Source of the DNA: Campanula takesimana
Lineage: Eukaryota > Streptophyta > Magnoliopsida > Asterales > Campanulaceae
Length of the DNA: 64,000 nt
Reading direction: 5' to 3'
Assembly: GCA_026119855.1 (NCBI GenBank)
Contig: JAOWBW010000249.1
Location: 1,302,001 to 1,366,000, forward strand
The position numbers and the translations under genes are program-made. The notes beneath the pieces are model-generated. The model made no database searches. It was not told the origin of the DNA and worked only from the letters and a program-made list of their open reading frames with translations. Positions within the stretch are counted from its first letter, which is position 1. The number at the start of each line of letters is the position of its first letter. Shown here piece after piece: positions 11,569-23,356 of the stretch.

Positions 11569-12483
11569 TTCTCAGACTAAAAATTCCTCGGATACCATGG
11601 GCGCCTTCATAGAATACTAGTTGTTGATTGGCTCGGAGCTTGGCTGGATCTCGCTGATAGATGGACTCTCTGTTTCTGTGTTGTCGGAGATGGCGTTGAC
11701 TTGATAATCGTCCATGATGGCAAATTCTTTGAACATGGAGGCTAGATCGGCCAGTCCTTCCCCCACGGTAATCTCTACCTCGGACTCTATAGTCACTTTC
11801 TTGCCCCACCACTCTCGGGGTGACATTGGAATAGGCTCCTTTTCTTGTGTCGGAATTTCACAATCAGTGAAGATCTCAAGACCGGGCTTTCTGACGCCCT
11901 TGTTGTTAACCCATGGCTCGGGAAAGATCATGTACGGAACATCTTCCCCTTGGCGAACAAAATAACCATTCAGTGTGTTGCGGTAAGGCCTCAAGTTGGG
12001 GATTTCATATTATCGACCTTCTTTGCGAGCTCGGGTCTTTTGATTCTTGACCGCTTGCTCGTATTTTAAGTCATCTTCGGTAGGCTCATATCCCAAACCA
12101 AACTTGTTTCTGACAAAAGGAACCTCTACGGGATGCAATGTTCCTTGTTGATGCTTCCCTAGACCTAGACTGGGAAAGTGATTCATGTTCCTCATCATGC
12201 GGAGGATTTTAGGATTACCGAGGGTCCATTGTCTGTTTCCCCCTTCTTTGTTGATGGCGTTGATGGAGACACCGGAGATAGTGGAATCTTCTATACCGTG
12301 TTGAACTTGGTGGACGGGTTGTCCCCCATTTCTGTGGATGGTGACATTCTCGGCCATGACAGTGACTATCTCGTCCCCATTTCTGATCTTGACACACTGA
12401 TGGAGAGTGGAAGGGACAGCATTGGAACTGTGGATCCATGGTCAGTCCAAAAGTAAGTTGAACGAAGACGGGACATCAAGTAC
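11569..12483 (-). pseudogene. pol: Element A pol: protease-RT linker
   Basis: Poorly conserved linker typical of Tat elements, in two open pieces (12357-12010 and 11994-11617) in different frames, with stops between them. It contains SLGLGKHQQGTLHPVE and PYRNTLNGYFVRQGEDVPYM, both also present in E at 63350-63900. No enzyme motif is seen. Confidence 0.75.
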
Positions 12484-13173
12484 TTAAAATGGGACGGACA
12501 TGATCATGCTTCCAAATTCGATATCGACTTCTAGCATTCCCATGACTGTACGGGCAGTGCTGTCGTACCCTCTAATGACTTGGGTAGAAGGTTGTAAATC
12601 GGAGCTTTTGAGCCCCAATATGCCCATGACTCGGCTAGGCATTAAGTTGAGTGCGGAACCACCGTCTACTAATACTCTTGAAATGGGTCTCCCCCTTGCC
12701 TTTACTTTGAGGTAGATGGCTTCATTGTGATCGAACCCAAATGGCGGGAGGTCCATGTCGGCAAAAGTGATGACATTGCCGAAGTGAATGTGACCTATCA
12801 TTGCTGTGAGGTCTTCGGGAGTTGTGTCGGGAGAGACTGATGTGTCATCCAAGTTCTTGATGACGAGGTCTCGGTGTTTCTTTGATGATGCAATAAGGTC
12901 CCAGATGGATATGTTGGCTTGCGTCTTCTTGAGTTGTGTCAATAAAGGGTCTTCAGGTGCATCTTGTGCTTTTGATCTTTGAGAAGAGGTGTTGCTTGCT
13001 GTATTCATGGGAACCGAGGTGCTCGCTATTACCCGGCTGCTACGGGTGAGCACATTCACGAACCCTTGGAGCTTCTTCTTCCTATTCTCTAAGACTTCCC
13101 TCATAACTTCATCGTAAGTCACAACATAACAAGAATTGTCAAGTTTATTCATGCCATCGGAGCCCTCATTCAA
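12484..13173 (-). pseudogene. pol: Element A aspartic protease region
   Basis: A 229-codon open piece. The catalytic motif is VLVDGGSALNLMP (near 12635-12675), a D-G-G-S form of the retroviral D-S/T-G-S site common in Tat elements. Upstream is the conserved FADMDLPPFGFDHNEAIYLK. It would cut Gag-Pol into its parts. Flanking frames are closed by stops, so it could only be made as part of a damaged polyprotein. Confidence 0.85.
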
Positions 13174-14543
13174 AAATGGGATCGAATGAGTGGTTCCTTC
13201 AAACTCTACTACCTCTATTACATTGACACCACCCTCATTAGGGATTATGAATTCCTTCTTGTCTATAAGGTCTTGGATGGTGTTGCGGATGGAGAAGCAT
13301 TCCTCGGTGAGGTGGCCGGTGCATTGATGGTAGTCACACCACTTGTGGTGGGCATGGTTGGGACGGAGCGGTTGTGGTTGCTTGTATCCTTAGAGAGGAG
13401 TGATTTGTCCCTTGGCCTTTAGAGCTTCATAGGCCTCGGTGATGGTCATGCCATTGAGAGGAGTGTAGACGCGGTCGTTTTGGAACCGCTTGCCTTGTGG
13501 TGGAGGGACCCTTTTGTAATTCCCCTTGTCGGTAGTAACGGCATTGATAGAAGCCTCTTTGTTTGAACTAGAGGAGGCCTTGTAATGGAAAGTAGGAGTG
13601 TCTTTCTTTATCTCCTTGAGCAAGTCATCCATGCGTACCCCTACCTCATACATTTGGGAGAAGTCAGAGTAGCAAGCCCCACTTAGGTGGGTGCGGAGAT
13701 CAATCTTGAGACACTTGAGGAAGATGTCCATTGCTCTTTAATGTTTGGCCTCTCAACAATTTCAGAAAGCTTGTCATTCCATCTCCTTGTGAAGTCAATG
13801 AAGGACTCGTTGTCTCTTTGAGTGGTGTTCTCGAGCTCTTTCCTTGTGGGCCGGTGAGTGGTGTTGCCTTGATATTGATTTTTGAAGGCAAGTATAGCGG
13901 CATCCCAATCAAGACGGATAGTGAGCGGGAGAGTTTCATACCAATCCTTTGCCGTCTCCTCGAGAGTGAGAGGAAAGCATTGAGCCATCACCTTTGGGGA
14001 GACCTTCTTCGGAACCATAGCCCAAATGTAAGTCTCGATGTGAGCCATCGGGAATGAGTTTCCCTTAAACTTGCTAATGTCGGGAATTTTGAACTTGTCG
14101 GGGAGAGCGGACATCGTGCTCATGAGAATGGATGACTGATAAAGGCTTGTGTTGGAGCCTTTTCCCATGTTGAGGCCGTCAAATTTCTAATCAATGTAGG
14201 ACATGATGTAATCGACCATTTTGTGGTTGTTGTTGTCGGTGCTTGGCTCCCCCACTTTTATGGTACGGGCACTAACATATGGGCTTTCAAATAAACCTTG
14301 GGTCCATTCGGATTCCTCATTATCGTTCACCCCCTTATTCTTGGAGAGCTTGATGAGCTTGGCTTTCAATTGTTCGACCTCGGCCTCGTGGGCCGCTTGT
14401 TGGCTGTCAACATGAGTTTGCCACAAGTTTTCCTTGGTTTGAGCCTCTTGGTTAAGGGTAGGGACTTGTTGTAGAAGTGCTTGAATCATGGCAGAGAGCT
14501 GTTCGAGAGTCATGGCGTTGTTGGTGCTGGAGTCACCGGCCAT
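13174..14543 (-). pseudogene. gag: Element A gag
   Basis: Gag of the Tat lineage. It begins at ATG 14543 (MAGDSSTNNAMTLEQLSAMI) with a heptad-rich N-terminus (LEQLSAMIQALLQQVPTL), followed by the core (PDISKFKGNSFPMAHIETYI, ETAKDWYETLP, FIDFTRRWNDKL) and a zinc-knuckle-like CDYHQCTGHLTEEC at about 13297-13340. Breaks: TAG at 14187-14189 (element B has CAA, Gln, here), a frameshift around 13720-13740, and a stop near 13387-13390. B (28201-29168) has the same protein with other lesions. Confidence 0.85.
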
Positions 14544-15858
14544 TGATGATATAAAAGCTGTTGGAGTGATCGGTTCACGGACAAGCCTATTGGATGAGTC
14601 CCTGTAGACGCGGAGAGTACCAATCGGACCTATAATTGGAGAAGTAGATCTTGTCAGTCTCGGTTCACACTTTCGGTCCATGAAGAGGTTGAGAACACAC
14701 ATTTGGGCACACGACTCAAACCACATAAGAAAAAGACTCTTTTTTTTTATAAGTCGGAGGGACGGGGTCCCTTTTGGGGTTTCTAAGAAGATAATGGAAT
14801 CGTCACACTAGTATATAGACCATCTCGCGGTCCCATATACTCATCGGATTCCATCACGTTTGTGAATCCTACATGTATCGGGATTAAACTAAATCAATGT
14901 AGTAAAGCATACATGCGGGGACGGATTTTTTATTTTCATCCAAAATAACCACTTTTGGGGACGGATTTTTATTGCGGCCGTATCAACAAGGTGGCATGTA
15001 TGATTTGAAAACATTAGTTTAGGGAAATCTCGGTACATGAAAACCGACTTGGTCACGGAGTGTTAGACCCTAACTAGAATTGTGTGGTTTGTGCTCGGCT
15101 AAAGAGAGGCTTAAGGTCACCCCCGGTATGTAGTCTTGAACTACGCCACGGGCTGAGGTTGACCGCTTCGAAAGAGTCAAGGTCAGGTGGAGCTTGAAAC
15201 TTTCTAGGACGGGCCTCGACGGGTTTGGGGTTATGGACTTGTTCGACTCGATAGTGAGCAATTCATAGGAGTAATGTGCATGTAGTGTGAGGTCTATCAC
15301 GTGACAAAAAATTTTTATTTTATTTTTTTGAAAAGAAAAGATAAAAAAAACACATAAGCACGTAAATTACAACTCCCGAATCACCCGTGTGACCGGTAAA
15401 TAAACACAAAATTAAGACAATCCAAAGGTCCAATTCTGTTCTGATGCAGGCAACTGTGCCCACACCCCACTGTTCTATTCAGTTCCTGAAACTTGTTCTT
15501 GTCCTGAAAATTGGCCCAGAAGCGCGCGCCTCGGGCTGGTGTTGTGGGAAGCGCGCGCCTGGCGCATTGTACATGGGAGGCGCCCGCTTCTGGGCTGACC
15601 TGACAGATTGTCAGAAGCTTATGAACTCAGGGGATTGCCCTGGTCCTAATTATGTAATGAAACCCCTGCAGTGTTTGTTAGCATGAAATAATAGGAAGAA
15701 TAGGAAGAACACGTGGAAGGCGGGCGGTTCTGGAATTTGATGTGGGACGCGCGCGCTTTGGACCATAAAGGTCTGAGGCGCGCGCTTCCCATATCAATTT
15801 CCAGAATGCCCAGAAAAGTGAATTATGAACAAAAACACAAGTTTAACTCTCAAGTCAT
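14544..15858 (-). other. Element A leader
   Basis: About 1.3 kb of untranslated leader, homologous to 29169-30485 in B. Two GC-rich motif clusters occur at 15518-15600 and 15717-15792. A T-rich run lies at 15308-15350. No gene seen. Confidence 0.75.
15518..15792. other. Two GC-rich motif clusters in element A leader
   Basis: AAGCGCGCGCCT, AAGCGCGCGCCTGG and GGCGCCCGCTTCTGG at 15518-15600, and GACGCGCGCGCTT and AGGCGCGCGCTTCC at 15740-15792. They are flanked by CAGAA and TTCTG, as in the LTR cluster at 16623-16705. Confidence 0.7.
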
Positions 15859-15875
15859 CCCCAGCGGAGTCGCCA
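15859..15875 (-). promoter_or_regulatory. Element A primer-binding site
   Basis: Plus strand reads CCCCAGCGGAGTCGCCA, a tRNA 3' end with CCA, one base from the LTR. The same 17-mer stands in B (30486-30502), and one with a single change in family 2 (31508-31524). I believe the primer is a tRNA-Arg, as reported for Ogre elements, but this is from memory. Confidence 0.8.
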
Positions 15876-15876
15876 C

Positions 15877-16879
15877 TATAGATACCCCGGGGGAAACCAC
15901 GGCTTGGCTAGAGCGGTGAGTTATCCTAGGATGTCTAATTGTGTTTTAGATTCGCCACCCACGTTTTTGAGGAACGTAAGAAAACCTAATGTTTATGAGC
16001 CTAAGTTTGATTTACGAAAATAGAGATTCTAAGGATTAGGGGTTAGGTTACGAAATGGGAAGTACTTAAACACCCATTTCGCCCGAGCAAAGTCGGTCTT
16101 GTTTGTTCATAATTCACTTTAAAGAATAGATGTGTTCTTCATATTTGAATAAATGATAAAAGAGGGGGTTTTAAAAGGAGTTTTTATTGTTTAGAATGTA
16201 GGGAGATAACTCCTAGGCCAATTCAATGTAATGAAAGGGCCATTGGTGTCATGTCCCAAATGGTTTTGGGGTGATTGCACATTTGATTGAAGAAGAAGAA
16301 GAATTTAGAAGAAGAAGTAAAGAATAAAGTTAAGACATTTTACCTATAATATCCTTCAAAGAGAACCTCTTAAAAAAGTCTTGAAGAAGAGGTTGAATAC
16401 TTGGAGAGAATACCTTTTGTAAATTGCCTAGAGTTTTGTTTAGAGAAGAGTTTTCAAGGTTGAGATCCCTTTTCAATGATGGATTGGGGGGTTTTTATAG
16501 TTGAAAATGTGTGCTTTTTTTGGAGCCAAACGGAGTCTCCAAGAAATCTTTCCCGGGCAAAATCATGTATAATGAGCAAGGGAGAGATTCTTGGGCAGAA
16601 TCTGTAACTGACACACCCCAAAAGCGCGCGCATCCCACCTAGGCGGCGGAAGGCGCGCGCTTCTGGCCTCAAGGGGAGGAGGCGCGCGACTCTGAAAGGC
16701 GAGTTTTGACAGAATGGACTAGAAAGTTAGAACTGTTATTCAGTTTAGTCCCTGGACTTAACGGAGCCCGTCTAGAACTTGACCAAAGTAATAGAAACTA
16801 ACAGAAAACACTTAAAAGAGGGAGGAACACAAAATCAAGTGTGCAATCGGGGTGAGCGGTCCAAGGCGGGGTGTCTACA
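15877..16879 (-). repeat. Element A 5' LTR
   Basis: A 1003-bp LTR ending TGTAGACACC on the minus-strand start and TATAGATACC (one change from TGTAGA) at the inner end. A TATA-like CTATAAAAACCCC lies at 16488-16500 (minus), with a GC-rich cluster 120-210 bp upstream at 16623-16705. ATAGG follows at 16880-16884 as the likely target duplication. Confidence 0.9.
16623..16705. other. GC-rich motif cluster in element A LTR
   Basis: AAGCGCGCGCATCC, AGGCGGCGGAAGGCGCGCGC and AGGCGCGCGACTC in 80 bp, upstream of the LTR TATA box. Also present in B (31208-31285) and C (39770-39848) with scattered changes. Confidence 0.7.
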
Positions 16880-17323
16880 ATAGGCCGTGTTGGGTACTCG
16901 GTTTTGTTTAAATTCGAAAGAACTAATTGTTATAACTAGTTTCAAATTGTCGTGGGAGTTCAGACGTCGTAGTCTTACCCAAATTTGAGAGGACTAGTTG
17001 TCAGAATTAGGTTCAAATTGTCAGGAGTCAAGATGTCTTAGCTCTTAACTCAAAAAGTGACCCTGCACGTCATATATGCCGTGGTCGTGCTAGTTATTGA
17101 AACTAGGCTTTAAAGGAGATTAGGCGTATTATCCCGATAACGTATGGCGATCTTGGCATTGTCAAGTAATGCTTAAACCGTGTTTGGTGTGATGTGAAAT
17201 CAATAATGTAATAAAAGGAAACTTTATTGATGAAATCAAACTATGGCTATTTAAGCTATCAGATGCTAAAACTAGAGACCAAAAATCTAATCTAAAAGGC
17301 AATAAAGATAGGGTGCCGAGGTA
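16880..17323 (-). other. Element F 3' UTR
   Basis: Non-coding stretch after the integrase stop. It shows two loose copies of an AACTAGTTTCAAATTGTC-like segment (16919-16953 and 16990-17023). No gene seen. Confidence 0.6.
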
Positions 17324-18238
17324 TTACTGATAGTATTTCCTCAAGTGCTCCGAATGCCATGGGTGTTTCAGCTCTTTTCCTTCCGGAGTTTTGAGCATGT
17401 AGGTCCCCTCTCTGATAACGTGAGTAACAATGTAGGGACCTTCCCAATTTGGTGACAGTTTGTTTTGCTGAGCCTTCAAATGTGTCGACTCGATCTTCCT
17501 GAGCACCCAGTCACCGACTTTAAAAACTCTCTTCTTTACCTTGCTGTCATGGTAGGCCTTGGTCCTTTGCTTGTAATTAATCATTCTTAGCTGAGCAGTC
17601 AGCCTTTTTGCTTCAACCAGGTCTAGGTCTAGCAGCCGGTTATATTCATTGATGACCTCATCGTAATTGGTTACTCTGAAAGTATGAAGGGCCATCTCGG
17701 CGGGAGCCATAGCTTCTGATCCTTAAGTTAATGCGAAAGGAGTCTCCCCAGTCAGCCCCCGAGTGGTTGTACGAACTCCCCATAGAGCGAGGGGGAGGTC
17801 GTCCAGACACTTTCCTTGACTTCTTTCTAGACTCTTGGTTAGGGCTCTCAGTATTAACTTGTTTGCTACCTCGGTTTGTCCATTTCCTTGAGGGTGGCTG
17901 AGTGATGACTTTTTGTGCTTGACTCCTAGTCTGTTTAACTCCTCGGTAAAAGCGTCAAAGAACTGGAGTCTGTTGTCGGTTACAATGGAATGTGGGACGC
18001 CAAACCGACACCATATGTAGTCATGGATGAAGTTAATGGCGTTCTCCTCAGTGATCTTTTCCAAGGGTTTAGCTTCCACCCATTTGGTGAAGTAGTCGAC
18101 TGCTACAATCACAAACTTGTGGCTTCCTTTGGCCAGGGGAAACGGCCCAATGATGTCGACTCCCCACATGTCGAATGGCCATGTCGGTATGACGAGACTT
18201 TGCTCCACTGGTGGTACTCTAGGTAGGTCCGAGAAGCG
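17324..18238 (-). pseudogene. pol: Element F integrase
   Basis: The integrase core reads WGVDIIGPF (first Asp), VTDNRLQFF (second Asp, with the usual DNG glycine replaced by Arg) and GQTEVANK (Glu). The C-terminal domain has VGDWVLRK and PNWEGPYIVTHVI, with no chromodomain. Stops near 18239-18241 (just after the CDKC zinc motif) and 17723-17725 break it into 161- and 128-codon pieces. It would insert element DNA into chromosomes; inactive here. Confidence 0.9.
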
Positions 18239-19438
18239 TTAGCATTTGTCGCACTTTTTTATGTAGGCCTGGGCATCCTCTCTTAAGTTAGGCCAGTAGT
18301 AGCCCAGTGTGATTACTTTATCAGCAAGAGTTCTGGCCCCTGGGTGTCCTTCACAAACTCCCTCATGTACCTCGGCTAGCAATTTGTCTGTGTCTTTGGG
18401 GGAGACACATCTCAGGAGGGGCTTGGAGAACGACCTTCGATATAAAATATCGTTCCAGACTATGTACCTGGCCGTCTTCTTCTTTATCATCTTTGCCGCC
18501 AACTCGTCTTCTAGTAGCTTTCCCTTCTCGATGTAGTCCTTGTAGTCTTCAATCCACGTTCTTACCTCGTCGTCAAGAATTAAGATTTCTAGCCTTTTGT
18601 AAGCAGGTTGGTCGGCGTAGATGATTAAGGGATTGGACTCTTCTGACGTGGCCATTTTGGATAACAAGTCGGCCTCTTCGTTGTGTTCTCGCCCTACTTG
18701 CCTTATTTCCCAGAACTCCAAGTTCTTAGTCAGATTCAGGACGAGATCTCTGTACTTAGTCAGCATGTGGTTCTCGGTATTGTATTCCCCCTTCACTTGG
18801 TTTACCACAAGCTGGGAATCACTGTAGGCCACCAGTTTATTAGCACCAAAGAATTTTTCCCTTTCTATTCCTAAGACCAAGGCTTCGTATTCCGCCTGGT
18901 TTTTTGAAGCTGGGAATTTGAATATGATGAAGTCACAGGCTACATGTTCGCCGCCTGGACTTGTTAAGTAGACTCCGGCTCCACTTCTTTCTCGGGTTGT
19001 TGAACCGTCTGTGTATAGAACCCAACAATCACTCGGCAATTCTTCTAGAGGTTCTATGTCCATGGGGAACTTCCTCTTCCTGGTTGTCGGCGTGTGTTCA
19101 CTTGAGAACGCGGTCTCGACTAGAAAGTCCGCTAGAGGTTGTGCCAACAATTTCTTCCTCGGCTTGTAGGTTATGTCAAACTCGGTTAATTCAATTGACC
19201 AGTTGAGGAGTCGGCCTGAGCTGTCCATCTTATGGAGTATCTTCCTGAGCGGTGCATCGGTGTAAACCATGATGGGATGAGTGGAGAAGTATGCGCGCAA
19301 CTTTCTAGTCGCTATCACCAAGGCGTATGCTATTTTCTCAGCATTAAAGTATCTGCTCTCGGTATCTGACAAGGCTTTGCTTACATAATAGACCAGCTTC
19401 TGAACCCCATTATCTTCTCGTACCAGCACGGCCGCCAT
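18239..19438 (-). pseudogene. pol: Element F RNase H, archaeal-type RNase H and integrase zinc region
   Basis: A 399-codon open stretch. The first part is the gypsy RNase H (YVSKALSDTESRYFNAEKIAYALV..RKLRAYF). The second is an archaeal-type RNase H (WVLYTDGSTTRERSGAGVYL, NQAEYEALVLGI, AYSDSQLVVNQV, REHNEEADLLSKMA) with recognisable acidic positions. It ends in the integrase zinc part (CEGHPGARTLADKV..CDKC). Two RNase H domains in series identify the Tat lineage. The domain set is well kept although the surrounding polyprotein is broken. Confidence 0.9.
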
Positions 19439-19531
19439 GGTTCAGTTTGTTGCTACGAGGAATACAGAGAGTGCTTCTCCCATAATTGGACTGCTGAGTA
19501 GTGGAGGTGAGCCAAAGTAACCTTTCAATTT

Positions 19532-20845
19532 TTAGAATGATGCCGAGCACTCTGGGATCCAGGCAAAATCCTTAGTTCCCTTCAAAGCTTTAAAAAATGG
19601 GAGTGACTTTTCTGCCGACTTGGCGATAAACCTTCCCAGGGCGGCTACTCTTCCGTTCAGCCTTTGAACTTCCTTCACACATGTCGGCTCTTTCATGTCG
19701 ACGAGAGCCTGGATCTTTTCCGGATTTTTCTCTATGCCTCGCTGTGATACCATCAAGCCGAGGAATTCACATGCCGTGACCTCGAAAACACATTTACTTG
19801 GGTTGAGCTTCATGTCGTTGGCCTTTAAGTTGTTTATGGTCTCGATCAAATCCGGGACGTGACTCCCTGACTTGTTCTTGATTACCATATCGTCGATATA
19901 AGCCTCCATATTCCTGCCGATCTGGGATTTGAACACCTTGTTTACCATCCTTTGATAGGTTGCTCTGGCATTCTTGAGGCCGAACGGCATCATCACATAG
20001 CAGTAGATTCCCCCAGCTACCTGAAAGGCTGTTTTTTCAATGTCGTCCTCGACCATCTTGACTTGATGGTAGCCTGAATAGGCATTAAGGAAGCTCAGAG
20101 TTTGGTGTCCAGCAATTGAGTCGACCAGCTTATCAATTCTGGGAACATGTTAGTTATCTTTTGGGCAAGCCTTGTTGAGCTCGGTAAAGTCTACGCACAT
20201 CCTCCATTTGCCATTCTGCTTCTTAACCATGACGACATTAGCTAGCCACTCAGGGTATGTCGCTTCTCTGATGATTCCGGCTTTCAGCAACTTATCCACC
20301 TCGATCTCAATTGCCTTTTCTTTATATATGGAGAAGACCCTTCGTCCCTGCTTGACTGGTTTGAAAAAGCTGTCCACCTCCAGTTTGTGAAGAGCAATGG
20401 CTTTCTTCACTCCAACCATGTCTTCAACCCTCCATACGAACACGTCTAGGTTGTTTTTGAGCATGTTGATAAGATCTTCTCTTTCTTCCGAGGGGAGTTG
20501 TTTTCCAATTCGTATCTTCTGTTCTGGGTAGTCGGGGTTGATAATGACCTCGTCTAACTGGTCAACTGGTTTCAGCTCGGGACCGTCCCTGAACTCCAAA
20601 GTTTCCACGATTATCTGTTTGAATTTCTCCTTGTCTTTGCCTTCTAGGCTTAAATTCTCCATATCTAGGAGTCTATCTATCTCGGCATCCATGTGGTTGG
20701 GTATTGTGGCCCCCGAGCTTGGGACGAGGGCGAGGGTTGAGCTATTCGGTTTGTTTGAAGCTGTGTTCATGGAGATACACCCAAATCTGTCCAGCCCATA
20801 TGTCACCTCGGTCTCGGTCACAATATTATCCTCGTCTAGTACCAC
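19532..20845 (-). pseudogene. pol: Element F reverse transcriptase
   Basis: RT motifs in order: CVDFTELNKACPKDN, then a stop near 20149, VMMPFGLKNARATYQ, AYIDDMVIKNK (catalytic YIDD, encoded near 19885-19900) and LNPSKCVFEV. The piece 20056-19532 ends in a stop where RNase H should continue. The start of this region (20845-20400) is the protease-RT linker. Inactive. Confidence 0.9.
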
Positions 20846-21325
20846 TCATTCCTCAAGCATGTCTACTGTTATTACGCCGATGTGAGCTGACATTGTGACC
20901 GTGGTCGACATGGATATGGTGATGTTCCTTTCAGGAGTGTCAATCTCCATTTTGGTTTTTGCTTTTCTGGACTTCATCACGTGTTCTAAAAAATGTTTAG
21001 AGGCGCCGGGGACACAGCCTATGCCTGCCGGGGTTGGGAACTTCACCCTTTGGTGAGGGAGGGAGGCAACCATTCCCAATTTTCCTTGGCTAGGGGAGCC
21101 CAAGATGGCATGATAATCACTGGCCAAGTCCATAACTATGAATGTGATCGTGGCTGAGGTCCTGTAGGGGTACTCACCGACTTCCAGTAGTAAGTCCATG
21201 GTTCCCTTTGCTTCGGCCTTGTGATTTGTGAACCCTTCCAATCTGCCATTGTATGGTGTCAGCATGCTGTCCGGTAGCTCCATCTCCTTGAAGGTCTTGT
21301 AATAAATCACGTCCTTGGCGGTCAA
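20846..21325 (-). pseudogene. pol: Element F protease region
   Basis: An open piece of 159 codons with the second half of a Tat protease: YYKTFKEMELPDSMLTPYNGRLEGF, FIVMDLASDYHAILGSP (the conserved ILG-P element). The catalytic Asp-Ser/Thr-Gly is not in this frame. At its expected place, just 5' of ACCGCCAAGGACGTG, the sequence keeps ATTGAC and then jumps, which looks like a short deletion with frameshift that removed the active site. Confidence 0.75.
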
Positions 21326-21377
21326 TTAAGAGCCTATCTGACTCACAGTTGTCTATTCTCCCCGTAATGACTAGCGG

Positions 21378-23195
21378 CTACTTTCTCATTGCCCTGTTCC
21401 CGGCTAGCTCGTTTGGAGAGAAGCTGATCACTTCTTCCCCTTTATGGATCCAAGGGGGAATGCGATAGACCTTGATCAGCTCATAGATCTGCTCCTTTAG
21501 CTTGGTGTTTGAAGGGATTTCCTCCCTTATTACTCCAATTAGCCTTGCTCGGGGTGGTCTGTCTCCTTGGTCGTCTTTTTTCTCATCCTCTCTTGGACGC
21601 TTGTTATCTATCTTTGCTATGAATTCGTTAAGCTTTCCCTGATCAGCCCATCTCTGCAATATTTTCTTCAGGGTGTAGCAATTATCTGTCTCATGCCCGT
21701 TATCCCTATGGTAGGCACAATACTTGCTCGTGTACCTAGGAAATTTTGGGTTGTCTTTGAGGGGTTTTAGATTAGGAAGATTCACTACGTTCATTATCTC
21801 AGAGATCGGCTTCGTGAGGGGGGTGAAGACCTCGGTCCCTCTGTTCTGTTCTTTCCTCAACTTCCGCCTCCGCTGGTCCCCTGGGCTGAGTCAGAAGTGG
21901 GTGGTTTGCTTTCTCGTCCTCTTTCCTTATCTCGGTATCCAGACATTTACTTCTTTTTTTCTTCCGTCGTGGCCGTTGCATAAGCCACGGGGTATAGTTC
22001 AGACTTTGTGAGGGGTTCTCTCACTGACAACTCGTGAGTGAGATCGTCTGATCTTTGCCCATTGGTGAAACACGTGATAATCTCCCGGTCGGTGAGTCGT
22101 TCTTTGATCGAGTCAGCCAGGTTTCTGAATCCGTTATACAAACTTATAGTCAACTCGTTTTTCCCTTGAACCCCATCTTTAATTTAGAGAAAGAATCAAT
22201 GCTTCCCCTTTCCAGGTCCATGAACCAAGATCTGGCTGCCCCAGTCAATGTACTAGAAAAGGCCTTGCAGAGTGCGTCGTCCTGGTTGGACAATAAGGCC
22301 ATCATGTCCTCAAAATCCTGGAGGTGATCCAAAGCGTCTGAGTTGCCAGAGTATTTGTCCAGGTGGGGCAGTTTCAATTGTGGAGTTGGTGGAGAATCTT
22401 TGATCCATTGCAAGAAAGGACTCATGGCATCACAATGATTCCTGGGCTTTCTCTGCCCTTGGTTCATTTCTATGTTATCCAGCCTCTCTTGTAAGTCCAT
22501 GATGAGCCTTTCACTTATTGCAGAGGTGAGATGAGAACTCCTAGGCCTCTCCCTTTCTTTATCTCGGCCTCTTCCAGCGACTCGGCTTATCTCCGGATCA
22601 TCTTGAGGTCTTCTCGGTGGAGTACGGGAGGTGGTGCCTGCCTCGGTGGGGCTTGGCGTTGGTCTTCCCATCGTCGCCTTTCTCCTAGAAATCTTACATC
22701 TGGAGACTCTGCCTCTTCTTCTTTTCTTCTCTGGTTTATTTGATCTCTCAGATCTCTTCCTCCATTATTAACTGGACCGAGTCGACCTTCTAGTCGGCTT
22801 GGTGGAGCAGCTCGGTTTTCAGGGGGTGCATCGTGTGGTTCTTGATGACGTCTGTCATCAGTACGTGGATTTCCCCTACGGCCGCTCCTTTCTCCGTCTC
22901 CCAAAGCTCCTCTGGTGCCGGAGGGCTGGATGAAGGGTGCCAAGGAATGGTCAGGGTCAAGTTCTAGTAGGTCCCTTTGAGCGTCAGCTAGCTGCTGGAG
23001 GGTTGACAGGTTTTGCTGCAATAACGCCATTCGATCAATTGGCGCTGGCCTAGAGGGGCCAGCCTCAGTATTCTGAGGACGCGAAGTTGTTCGCCTTCTC
23101 CGCCCATATTGGTGAGTAATATCAGGTGGAGGACCTCTGTAGCGTGTATGCATTCCGCCTCCTTGAGGGGGAGGAGGAGGGAGCCCTTGATTCAA
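21378..23195 (-). pseudogene. gag: Element F gag
   Basis: Gag in at least four open pieces (23195-22587, 22671-22150, 22153-21947, 21860-21378). The N-terminus is Pro/Arg-rich and low in order (MNQGLPPPPPQGG). The core has LPHLDKYSGNSDALDHLQDF, LCKAFSSTLTGAARSWF and SIDSFSKLKMGF, typical of one branch of Tat Gag. The zinc motif CAYHRDNGHETDNC lies near 21660-21700. Frameshifts separate the pieces. Confidence 0.85.
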
Positions 23196-23333
23196 TGAAG
23201 CATTGTTATTCGCCCTGTTAGGGGGGGCGGATTGAGATTGGCGTCTGGTGTGACGCTGCCCTCCTACCCGTAAGCGCGAATTCCAGACATGAAGAGATTG
23301 TGGTTATCCGGACAGAAAGGTTCTCCGATCAAC

Positions 23334-23353
23334 GTTTCCCGGCAATGGAACCA
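23334..23353 (-). promoter_or_regulatory. Element F primer-binding site (degenerate)
   Basis: Plus strand reads GTTTCCCGGCAATGGAACCA, close to the tRNA end TTCCCCGGCAACGGCGCCA used by many plant gypsy elements, then a 3-base spacer before the LTR. The identity of the tRNA is uncertain. Confidence 0.5.
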
Positions 23354-23356
23354 AAC

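Larger units (their letters stand above)
4699..16879 (-). mobile_element. Element A: Ty3/gypsy Tat-lineage retrotransposon
   Basis: A minus-strand element with, in its own 5'-3' order: 5' LTR (15877-16879), PBS, long leader, gag, protease, RT-RNase H, archaeal-type RNase H, integrase, antisense ORF region, tandem-repeat 3' UTR, polypurine tract and a 26-bp 3' LTR stub cut by copia-1. It sits in the 3' UTR of element F. B, C and E are related. It is dead through many stops and frameshifts, two of which are clear C-to-T changes against relatives. Confidence 0.9.

Noticed and set aside
19137..19331. Possible host gene exons among the many 60-80 codon frames in Tat pol regions
   Set aside because: All fall opposite or out of frame with recognised Gag/Pol domains.
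23334..23353. A tRNA gene
   Set aside because: Only the 3' tRNA-like end is present, as expected of a retrotransposon primer-binding site. The same holds for 15859-15875, 30486-30502 and 31508-31524.
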